A stretch of DNA of 5,467 bases, from assembly GCA_026014605.1 (NCBI GenBank), contig JAOZIC010000110.1:1-5467 (forward strand), written 5' to 3'. A model generated the notes under the pieces. That model was not told the DNA's origin, did no database searches, and was given only the letters and a program-made list of their open reading frames with translations. This DNA is from Candidatus Bathyarchaeota archaeon (GTDB lineage: Archaea; Thermoproteota; Bathyarchaeia; Bathyarchaeales; Bathyarchaeaceae). Positions 1-5,467 of the stretch are shown piece after piece; position 1 is the first letter of the stretch; each line of letters begins with the position of its first letter. The translations under genes were made by a program, and so were the position numbers.

Positions 1-663
1 ACCCAAGCAGTACTACCAGCAGATGCTCCTATAGGAACATGGAACTGGACAATTACATACACTCCATATAGCACTGGTCTTGAAACCAAAGCTACTGGTG
101 TGTTCTCTGTTTCTGTTCCTGCAACTTTGGATGCAATTATGACCAAACTTGATGATGTTCAAGGAAACATAACTGAAGCAATCACAACCTCTGAAGGAGT
201 AATCATCGACAGCCTTGATGGTCTAGATGCAAAACTCACAAGCATTACAAGCAGTATCGCATCCATAAGCACAAAAGTTGGTACAGTTGAAACTGCTGTT
301 TCAAACCTGAACATTGGTACTCTTGGTAGTGATGTAATGGAAATTGCTGGCGATGTTGCTACAATCCAAACAAGTCTAGGAGCTTTGACAGCTGATCTTG
401 ATGCGATCGGCCTAGAAGTAACTGACATATCTGGAACTGTTGCAACAATCGAAACAGATCTCGGAACACTATCCGGAACTGTTACATCCATTGATGATGG
501 CGTAGCTACAATTGAAACTGAAGTTGGAACTGTCAAAGCTGATGTCCAAGGACTAAGCGCAGTTGACATGACCCCAGTTTGGATTGCAGTTGTCCTCTCT
601 TTGGTAGCAGCAATCGCTGCAGTGTTTGCAGTAATTACCATTCGCTCAAAAATAGCAGGTTAA
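1..663 (+). CDS. Membrane-anchored surface protein with heptad coiled coil, 5'-truncated
   Basis: The reading frame is open from base 1, so the start lies outside the window and 220 C-terminal residues are visible. A GTG at 100 is in frame, but the coding sequence before it (a W-N-W-T-I-T-Y stretch) looks like the last strands of an extracellular beta-sandwich, so it is not the start. From about residue 40 the protein becomes an Ala/Thr/Asp/Ile-rich coiled coil. The motif V-A-T-I-[QE]-T recurs at bases 355, 439 and 502, that is 28 and 21 residues apart, exact multiples of seven. The last ~30 residues hold a hydrophobic helix (about 192-212) followed by R-S-K, a typical C-terminal membrane anchor with a short cytoplasmic end. 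The picture is an envelope protein holding a beta domain on a stalk outside the cell. Low sequence complexity prevents a family name, and its ligand or partner is unknown. Confidence 0.85.
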   Translation, partial: TQAVLPADAPIGTWNWTITYTPYSTGLETKATGVFSVSVPATLDAIMTKLDDVQGNITEAITTSEGVIIDSLDGLDAKLTSITSSIASISTKVGTVETAVSNLNIGTLGSDVMEIAGDVATIQTSLGALTADLDAIGLEVTDISGTVATIETDLGTLSGTVTSIDDGVATIETEVGTVKADVQGLSAVDMTPVWIAVVLSLVAAIAAVFAVITIRSKIAG

Positions 664-717
664 ACCCCTTAATCTAAAGGGTTTAATTCCCCCTTTTCTT
701 TTTTTATTCATTTTTTT
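662..717 (+). terminator. Hairpin plus T-tract terminator of the coiled-coil surface gene
   Basis: AAACCC (662-667) pairs with GGGTTT (679-684). The stem extends inward by two further A-T pairs after one C-A mismatch and overlaps the stop codon TAA (661-663). It is followed by T4 (694-697), T7 (699-705) and T7 (711-717). Archaeal termination relies mainly on T-tracts in the non-template strand, so the tracts are the stronger evidence and the hairpin is supporting. It separates this gene from the next one. Confidence 0.65.
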
Positions 718-745
718 ATCTTAAATAGAATAGACCATTTTATTG

Positions 746-780
746 TATGTACATATTTTCCGAAAATCTTAAACTGTACA
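746..780. promoter_or_regulatory. Possible operator or promoter region upstream of the zinc-site gene
   Basis: A perfect 10-bp palindrome TATGTACATA (746-755) and a second TGTACA (775-780) lie upstream of the 814 start. The first core TGTACA is at 748-753, so the two are 27 bp apart. The neighbouring ACATATTTT (751-759) is a weak TATA-like candidate that would place the transcript start near 780 and leave a leader of about 35 nt. A second AT-rich candidate is CTTAAATA at 720-727. Neither is a strong box. Six-base palindromes are common in AT-rich DNA, so this is tentative. Confidence 0.25.
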
Positions 781-813
781 AGAAAAAATGTAATACAAAG
801 GACGTGTGTTTCT

Positions 814-1497
814 TTGCAGTTTCTAAAACATATTAAAGTACGACAAATCGAAAACCGACCCAACGATGTTTGGTACGACATGACCCTGCGCCAGTTGAGA
901 AACGGAGAAGTTAGATTTTATCAAGTTAACGACTTTCTTACTGGTGAATGGCTTTTCAAGCTATGCAAAGACCAAGAACAAGGAAAAATTACTGTTAAAG
1001 CCGTAAAATGTCCACCAGGTATCCGCTATTCACAACTGGAAGGAAAAAGTATGCTCTTTCAAAACAGCATAATTGACGGTATGCTCTACGACGTGATTTC
1101 TTTAACCGTTTCTGATGATTCAGACAAACTCAAACGAAACGTTGTAGCTACTATTGATGAGGTTCCTGCAGTAATCCGAGAAAACTTTGAAATCAAATCA
1201 TACGAACACGCAACCGGAAAAAAGGCACCTGGCAAATATTTAGTCACCATGTCTGAACAAGACAACGAAAAGGAGCTAGTAACCCTTTTTGTTCTTCAAC
1301 GTGCTTGGACTCTTTCACATGATTCACCTGAACAAAAACTTGAACAAAAGCTAACTCAGGTCAAACCTAAAGTTCCTAAAAAAGAAGTAGACACTGGACA
1401 AGATTTGGTGTGTCCAATCTGCGGCAAGAAACATAGGTTAGTTCACGTGGAAACAGAAAAATCAATCAGACACGTGTTACGAAAGCAACATGATTAG
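814..1497 (+). CDS. Hypothetical protein with C-terminal Cys2His2-type putative zinc site
   Basis: I do not recognise the family. The protein has 227 residues, is soluble, and has no signal peptide or membrane helix. The TTG at 814 is chosen because no ATG, GTG or TTG precedes it in frame within the gap, and an AGGA (799-802) lies 11 nt upstream. Residues 1-165 are mixed alpha/beta in character. Residues 172-194 form a Lys/Gln-rich, probably flexible linker. The C-terminus carries C200-P-I-C203-G-K-K, then H220 and H226 (Cx2C-x16-Hx5H), with extra histidines at 207 and 211. This resembles a zinc finger or small zinc ribbon, which in archaea often serves nucleic-acid or protein binding. A DNA- or RNA-binding role is therefore an inference, not shown. 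It is transcribed alone: T-tracts lie on both sides and the gaps are 150 and 199 bp. The spacing of the histidine pair is unusual for a classical C2H2 finger, so a knuckle-type site is equally possible. Confidence 0.8.
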   Translation: MQFLKHIKVRQIENRPNDVWYDMTLRQLRNGEVRFYQVNDFLTGEWLFKLCKDQEQGKITVKAVKCPPGIRYSQLEGKSMLFQNSIIDGMLYDVISLTVSDDSDKLKRNVVATIDEVPAVIRENFEIKSYEHATGKKAPGKYLVTMSEQDNEKELVTLFVLQRAWTLSHDSPEQKLEQKLTQVKPKVPKKEVDTGQDLVCPICGKKHRLVHVETEKSIRHVLRKQHD

Positions 1498-1499
1498 AC

Positions 1500-1561
1500 T
1501 TTTTCAATGTAACAACATTTTACACACGACTTTTTTTAGTCACATTCCTTTTTTGATTTTT
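1500..1561 (+). terminator. T-tract terminator cluster after the zinc-site gene
   Basis: Four T-tracts follow the stop codon at 1495-1497: T5 (1500-1504), T7 (1531-1537), T6 (1549-1554) and T5 (1557-1561). A short inverted repeat GACT-T6-AGTC (1528-1541) encloses most of the T7. Multiple T-tracts on the coding strand fit archaeal intrinsic termination. The exact 3' end cannot be read from the sequence. Confidence 0.5.
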
Positions 1562-1584
1562 CTAACTCTTTAGATGATGTTTTT

Positions 1585-1600
1585 GTCAAGAAAAGTTGAC
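1585..1600. promoter_or_regulatory. Distal copy of GTCAA-N6-TTGAC palindrome (putative operator)
   Basis: GTCAA (1585-1589) and TTGAC (1596-1600) are perfect inverted half-sites separated by GAAAAG. The site is nearly identical to the proximal copy at 1628-1643 (14 of 16 bases, and 18 of 22 if flanks are included). A duplicated palindrome of this size is what a homodimeric helix-turn-helix regulator would bind. The regulator is unknown. Confidence 0.5.
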
Positions 1601-1627
1601 TAAAAATTTTTTTGTATTATTTGTTTG

Positions 1628-1643
1628 GTCAAGAAATATTGAC
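1628..1643. promoter_or_regulatory. Proximal copy of GTCAA-N6-TTGAC palindrome (putative operator)
   Basis: GTCAA (1628-1632) and TTGAC (1639-1643) flank the spacer GAAATA. The centre lies 43 bp from that of the distal copy, close to four helical turns, so both would present the same DNA face. It ends 17 bp before the TATA-like box. Being upstream of that box rather than over it, it suits an activator or a looping regulator better than simple promoter occlusion. This is inferred from position alone. Confidence 0.5.
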
Positions 1644-1660
1644 AAGAACGTTTTTATTCA

Positions 1661-1670
1661 TTATATATTA
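1661..1670 (+). promoter_or_regulatory. TATA-like box of the beta-helix gene
   Basis: TTATATATTA is the best TATA-like element in the gap. An archaeal transcript start about 25-28 bp downstream would fall near 1688-1695, a few bases before the ATG at 1697. That gives a leaderless or nearly leaderless message, in line with the absence of a Shine-Dalgarno sequence. The spacing supports 1697 as the true start, rather than the GTG at 1822. Confidence 0.5.
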
Positions 1671-1696
1671 AATTATGGTGTATAGAGACACTTAAT

Positions 1697-4128
1697 ATGG
1701 ATAAATCTGTATCAACTCTCAAAATGTTTTTTTTATTCTTACTTGTTTAGTCTTAACCTTTTTCGGTGGCCTTGTAACAACCCACGCTACATTTGCTCTT
1801 TCAGTAAACAGCAGCTATTCAGTGAATGAACCCACACTGGAAGTTATGCCTAATCCGTGTATTCCCGGACAACCAATCGTTATTAGCGGTTCCAACTTTC
1901 CTGCTGGCGCTATAGTAAACTTGACTTGCTATTCGCACCCAATCGGTAACCAACTACTTGCTGAATCAGTTTATGTTGATGGTTTAGGTCACTTCAGCTA
2001 TAACACATTTGCACCTGATTTGAAACAGGTTTTAGGTTCGGGACTTCTGGATGAATCTGCGTTGTCAATTATTTTTGGGGCATCAGATTCTACTGGTGGT
2101 TGGCATACTATCGTATGTAATCAATACAAAAGAGGCTTAATTCAATTTGGACCTCAGGTGGCTCCAAATGGACAATTATTTGGCAATTTCACCGTGTTTT
2201 CTTCCTCGGCAACCTCTCTAATTATTGGCCAATCTGTCAGTATTGCTGGAACTCTTTTTTATCCTGGTAACATGGTTTTCCTTTTGGATGACGAAACACC
2301 AGTTGGAAGCACAGTGGTTAACCAAACTGGGTTCTTTAACACATCAATTATTGTACCTGCAACAAATTCGGGGTCTCATATACTTATAATTCGGGACGCC
2401 AATGATGTGCGCTTTCATGTACCCTTTTATGTCGATGGTGGTTCTATAAAATATTCACTTATCCAAGATTTAATCAACGCTGCAGATATTGGAGACACCA
2501 TTAATGTGCCATCTGGGCATTACTACGGAAACTTGTTTGTGAACAAAACCGTAAAGCTTGTTGGTGTGAGTAGTTCTTCAACTATACTTGATGGAAATTC
2601 TGTTGGCAACGTTGTTACAATTACTGCGAATAATGTCCAACTAAGTGGCTTCACGATACAAAACAGTGGCGACAAACTAGTTCTTGGAAAAGAAACGGGT
2701 GTTGGGATTTACGTTGAATCATGTAATCTTACTACCATTAGTGATAATGTTATACGGAATAACCATGAAGGTGTCCTCTTCAAAAATTGTGTTCACGGTA
2801 CACTTTATGAAAATCAGATATTGAATACATTTGGCGATTGTGGTGTGAGAATACGTTCTTGTCCATTTTTTACTTTTACTCGAAATGTTGTATCTGATTG
2901 TGCAATTACTGGAGTAGCTTTTTGGGGGTGCTCAAACAGTATTATTTTGGAAAACCAAATAACCAATAGTGAACAGGCAGGTTTAGTTGTATCGAATTGT
3001 TTTGGGGTTACTGTTTCCAGAAACGAGATAAATAACATAATGTTTATGGGCATAAATCTTGTTGGGGCAAGTCATAACACCCTTTTTGGAAACACAATAA
3101 TTGGCACAAAATACGGTATCTTTTTTACTTCAAGTTCAGATAACAACTTTACCGTTAACTCGCTACATAACAACAACTATGCATTATGTTTTTCTGATTC
3201 AGCAAACAACCATATATATCATAACAACTTTATTGGAAACTCGTTTTCCACATTTTTTTCACACGGAAACAACACTAACTTTTGGGATGATGGTTATCCG
3301 TCTGGCGGTAACTTTTGGAGTGCCTACAACGGCATAGATGTTGACAGCGATGGAATCGGAGATTCAGCTTATGTAATTAATGACCTTAACCAAGATCAAT
3401 ACCCACTTATCGATTCCACAGATATTGACCCTCCTGTAACAACAATTGTGGTTAATGGAACAATGATCGACAGTTATTGGTTCAATTCAACGGTTGAAGT
3501 GCTTTTGTTTGCATCTGATTATCTTTCGGTAGTGGCTAAAACTGAATATAGTTATGACACGCGTGTTTGGATAGAATATGATGCACCCTTTTCATTATCA
3601 AATCAAGAAGGTATTACTGTAGTTTACTACCGGTCTGTTGACAGCAAAGGCAATGTTGAAACCATCAAAAACCAAAAACTTGGAATTGATACGATGCCTC
3701 CAACCATCGGTGACTCGTCTCATATTCCTGATGGTGTTGTGAAACCTGATCAGAGTGTGAAAGTCACTGTTATGGTAACTGATGCTGCTAGTGGTGTCCA
3801 AAATGTTACGTTAACATATTTTGTATCTGCTGACGAAAAAAAGATACCTATGATGTATAATTCTGCCGACCAAACATATGACTGCATAATACCTGGTCAA
3901 CAAGAAACTACTGTTGAATACACAATTAGTGCATATGACAACACTGGGCATTATGCCGTTGATAACAACGCTGGCCAATACATTGTCTCTTCAGTTATTC
4001 CAGAGTTTTCTAGCAAAGATGTTTTTTCAGTTTTCTTACTTATCTCTGTTGTAGTGACATTGTTCGTTATAAAATATACAACTATCTCTGCTCCTACCAA
4101 AAAGGGTGTAAAAAAAGCTACACGCTAA
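1697..4128 (+). CDS. Exported NosD-like parallel beta-helix surface protein, signal peptide split by a frame change
   Basis: This is a large envelope protein, 810 residues if the frame is restored. The uninterrupted frame alone offers only GTG 1822 (768 residues) and no signal peptide. From ATG 1697 the frame reads MDKSVSTLKMFF and stops at TAG 1748. Changing to the -1 frame at the T8 tract continues into a hydrophobic segment ending in T-H-A-T-F-A, a good signal peptide. Domains, numbered from GTG 1822: two Ig-like beta domains (about 5-105 and 125-205); a right-handed beta-helix of 22-24-residue coils (about 210-480) with the N-N-x-I/F coil pattern of NosD/PbH1 proteins; an N-F-W-D-D-G ... 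G-G-N-F-W closing motif (486-499); an Asp-rich D-V-D-S-D-G loop (506-514) likely to bind calcium; two more beta-sandwich domains (about 535-625 and 626-722); then I-P-E-F (726-729), a membrane helix (733-750) and a basic tail. A carbohydrate-binding or structural surface role is inferred; no catalytic residues were identified. Confidence 0.8.
1727..1735 (+). other. T8 tract with T TTT TTA slippery heptamer inside the signal peptide
   Basis: Eight T (1727-1734) followed by A are read TTT TTT TTA from the ATG at 1697. The last seven bases form T TTT TTA in exactly the phase needed for -1 slippage, the same heptamer as the HIV-1 gag-pol shift site. Slippage by -1, or one extra T, joins the start to the main frame. 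Without it, translation ends at TAG 1748-1750 after 17 residues. I see no strong hairpin just downstream. A sequencing or assembly undercall of T9 is the simplest explanation. Confidence 0.7.
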
Positions 4129-4137
4129 CTCGAAATT

Positions 4138-4168
4138 GTTTCTTTTTTATCACTGCAAAAGACTTTTT
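4138..4168 (+). terminator. T-tract terminator of the beta-helix gene
   Basis: TTTC-T6 (4139-4148) and T5 (4164-4168) follow the stop codon TAA (4126-4128) inside the 58-bp gap between two convergent genes. On the opposite strand only runs of four T (4157-4160 and 4173-4176) are available for the incoming minus-strand gene, so its terminator is less clear. Confidence 0.45.
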
Positions 4169-4186
4169 AACTAAAACTGAAATTTT

Positions 4187-4540
4187 CTATTTTACGTAGA
4201 ACATGTCTTTTCCTTTTTGTGGCTTAGTTATGGCATCTTTTCGTATTTTCTTTTCAAACTTTTGTTCTTGGGTGCCTGTTATTTTTGCGTCGTAATCTAC
4301 AAAGGCGCAGACCAAATCAGATAATTTCTTGTTTATGTCCGTTAACTCATCCAACGAAAACTGAGCCATAATATCAGGATTGTCTGCCCACTGCATCCAA
4401 CCTGTTACACTTCTTTGCAGTGCAAGTATTGTGAACCTGATAGACCTTACTGTGTCCAGCCTGTCTTGGCCTTCGGCTTTGGCTGAATTTTTTATTTCTT
4501 TCAAAATCTTTTGGCAATCTATAACCCATTTTCCTTCCAT
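4187..4540 (-). CDS. Small archaeal DUF2153-like protein
   Basis: A 117-residue, mostly helical, soluble and charged protein. The stretch D-R-L-D-T-V-R-S-I-R-F (26-36), then L-Q-R-S-V-T-G-W-M-Q-W (41-51), N-P-D-I-M (54-58) and F-S-L-D-E-L (61-66) matches what I recall of family DUF2153, an uncharacterised group found in archaea; this is recognition from memory, not a search. The C-terminus is Lys-rich (K94-K111) and could contact nucleic acid or another protein, which is inference. The open frame extends upstream to TTG 4597, but the ATG at 4540 is preferred: the family-like sequence begins just after it, and a TATA-like CTTTTATG lies about 35-42 bp upstream, inside the longer frame. A GTG at 4552 is a close alternative. 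No clear Shine-Dalgarno precedes any of them. The gene is convergent with the beta-helix gene and divergent from the DUF1385 gene. Function is unknown. Confidence 0.75.
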   Translation of the reverse strand: MEGKWVIDCQKILKEIKNSAKAEGQDRLDTVRSIRFTILALQRSVTGWMQWADNPDIMAQFSLDELTDINKKLSDLVCAFVDYDAKITGTQEQKFEKKIRKDAITKPQKGKDMFYVK

Positions 4541-4574
4541 CAGGTTTACCACAGTATGCCCTAGGACTGACGGG

Positions 4575-4582
4575 CATAAAAG
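4575..4582 (-). promoter_or_regulatory. TATA-like box for the DUF2153-like gene
   Basis: Read on the minus strand this is CTTTTATG. A start about 25-28 bp downstream would fall near 4550-4555, leaving roughly 10-15 nt before the ATG at 4540, or almost none before the GTG at 4552. The match to the archaeal box is moderate, and it is mainly useful for choosing the start codon. Confidence 0.3.
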
Positions 4583-4605
4583 TTTTCTTAATCTCAAATA
4601 TTTTT

Positions 4606-4616
4606 CATAAAAGCAT
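4606..4616 (+). promoter_or_regulatory. Weak TATA-like region for the DUF1385 gene
   Basis: CATAAAAGCAT lies 28-38 bp before the ATG at 4644. It would give a transcript start around 4635-4643 and a nearly leaderless message, matching the lack of a Shine-Dalgarno before this gene. AAATATTTTT at 4596-4605 is an alternative. Both promoters of this divergent pair must fit within the 103 bp between the two start codons. Confidence 0.25.
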
Positions 4617-4643
4617 AATAATCAGTAACATCTTTTTTCAGAT

Positions 4644-5467
4644 ATGAACCTAACTTCTAACGAAAAGAATGAGCAGTCGTTGGCGTTTGGTGGCCAAGCA
4701 GTAATGGAGGGTGTAATGATACGCTCCAAAGACCACCTAGTAATATGTGTACGACAACCCAACGACGAAATCGTTACAAAAAGCGAAAAACTACATTCTT
4801 TGTCCACAAAATATGTGTTCCTTAAACTTCCTTTCATACGCGGTATCTTCAGTCTGTTTGAAACATTATACGCGGGCGTCAAAGGAATCTACTTTTCAGC
4901 AAACGCCGCCTTTGCCGAAGAAGACGAAGAAGAAAGCCTTGGACCAAAAGAAATCGCAGTCGCTGTTATTCTTGCAGTTGGTTTATCGGTACTGCTGTTT
5001 TTTGCTACGCCGTTTGCTTTGACCAGTCTGCTAAATTTTGAAGGTGTACTTTTCAACATTGTTGAGGGCATAGTTCGGCTTGCCATTCTTTTAGGGTATA
5101 TGGCTGTCATTTCATTGTTCAAAGATTTTAAACGAATATTCCAGTACCACGGCGCTGAACACGCCGCAATTAATACCTACGAAGCAGGCGTTGAACTAAA
5201 TGTTGAAAACGCCAGAAAATACTCCAGATTCCACGCGAGATGCGGAACATCATTTCTTCTCATAGTTGCTGTGGTCAGCATAGTTGTTTTTTCGCTTGTT
5301 TCCAGTCCTAACTATTGGATTAGACTATCTTACAGGATACTGCTAATTCCCGTAATCAGCTCAATATCTTACGAACTGTTGAGACTAAGCGGCAAATACA
5401 AAGACTCATTGGTCATACGTGTCTTAACAGCCCCCGGAATAGCTCTACAACACTTTACAACCAAACC
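4644..5467 (+). CDS. DUF1385 (YqhQ-type) integral membrane protein, 3'-truncated
   Basis: The frame runs open from ATG 4644 to the window end with 274 residues visible and no stop. The family is usually a little over 300 residues, so only a short tail should be missing. ATG 4644 is the only choice because an in-frame TAA (4626) precedes it. Family hallmarks seen: F-G-G-Q-A-V-M-E-G-V-M-I-R (15-27), Y-H-G-A-E-H (168-173), F-H-A-R-C-G-T-S-F (196-204), I-S-Y-E-L-L-R-L-S-G (241-250) and P-G-I-A-L-Q (264-269). Hydrophobic segments lie at about 104-126, 138-159, 202-220 and 230-246. An acidic run (92-97, E-E-D-E-E-E) precedes the first. The HxxxH pair (H169/H173) with H197 and C200 near membrane helices could bind a metal, but this is inference. 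DUF1385 is best known from bacteria, where its biochemical role is unsettled. It stands divergent from the DUF2153-like gene. Confidence 0.9.
   Translation, partial: MNLTSNEKNEQSLAFGGQAVMEGVMIRSKDHLVICVRQPNDEIVTKSEKLHSLSTKYVFLKLPFIRGIFSLFETLYAGVKGIYFSANAAFAEEDEEESLGPKEIAVAVILAVGLSVLLFFATPFALTSLLNFEGVLFNIVEGIVRLAILLGYMAVISLFKDFKRIFQYHGAEHAAINTYEAGVELNVENARKYSRFHARCGTSFLLIVAVVSIVVFSLVSSPNYWIRLSYRILLIPVISSISYELLRLSGKYKDSLVIRVLTAPGIALQHFTTK

Noticed and set aside
159..641. Long open frame on the minus strand opposite the coiled-coil gene
   Set aside because: It arises from the biased codons of a Thr/Ala/Ile/Val-rich repeat. The plus frame has a clear coiled coil, membrane anchor and terminator; the minus translation has no recognisable domain.
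788..793. ATG followed at once by TAA (a minimal start-stop) before the zinc-site gene
   Set aside because: Likely chance in an A-rich leader; no other sign of translational control was seen.
1675..1695. Mini-frame ATG GTG TAT AGA GAC ACT TAA before the beta-helix gene
   Set aside because: Six codons at or upstream of the predicted transcript start; it probably is not even transcribed, and nothing suggests a leader peptide.
1498..1696. Structured RNA or riboswitch in the gap before the beta-helix gene
   Set aside because: Apart from the two DNA palindromes and T-tracts there is no extended pairing, and the predicted transcript begins only a few bases before the ATG.
1822..1824. GTG 1822 as the true start of the beta-helix protein
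   Set aside because: It would leave a surface protein with a C-terminal anchor but no signal peptide, about 150 bp from its TATA box, and would ignore the signal-peptide coding just upstream in the same frame.
2814..3801. Short frames on either strand within the beta-helix gene
   Set aside because: Shadows of the main frame; none has a plausible start region or recognisable product.
4374..4610. Overlapping open frames on both strands across the DUF2153-like gene
   Set aside because: They lack domains and overlap the well-supported minus-strand frame throughout.
4622..5122. Open frames on both strands (minus 4622-4882 and 4889-5122, plus 4747-5022) inside the DUF1385 gene
   Set aside because: All lie inside the frame carrying the family motifs and their translations show no recognisable features.

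Overview
The window most likely comes from an archaeon of the TACK group, and Bathyarchaeia-like lineages fit best. The reasons are T-tract terminators, TATA-like boxes with very short leaders and few Shine-Dalgarno sites, a surface beta-helix protein ending in an IPEF-plus-membrane-helix tail, and a small protein that looks like archaeal family DUF2153. Taxonomy is inferred from these gene types, not from a marker gene. Intergenic DNA is AT-rich and start codons are mixed (ATG and TTG).

Layout: (1) 1-663, the C-terminal part of a secreted or surface protein: a beta-type domain end, a heptad-repeat coiled coil, then a membrane anchor; a hairpin and T-tracts follow the stop. (2) 814-1497, an unrecognised 227-residue protein with a C-terminal Cx2C...Hx5H putative zinc site. 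(3) 1498-1696, a regulatory region with two nearly identical palindromes, GTCAA-N6-TTGAC, 43 bp apart, upstream of a TATA box. (4) 1697-4128, a large exported NosD-like parallel beta-helix protein. Its signal peptide is split between two reading frames at a T8 tract (1727-1734) that forms a T TTT TTA slippery heptamer. (5) 4187-4540, minus strand, a DUF2153-like protein convergent with the beta-helix gene. (6) 4644 to the window end, plus strand, a DUF1385/YqhQ-type membrane protein cut off by the window edge and divergent from (5).

Genes (1) and (4) both encode C-terminally anchored envelope proteins, but each has its own terminator and (4) has its own promoter, so no operon is evident. The points most worth checking are the split signal peptide at the poly-T tract, the twin palindromes in front of the same gene, and the cysteine ladder in the beta-helix. 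I found no CRISPR array, rRNA, tRNA, transposase or integration site.
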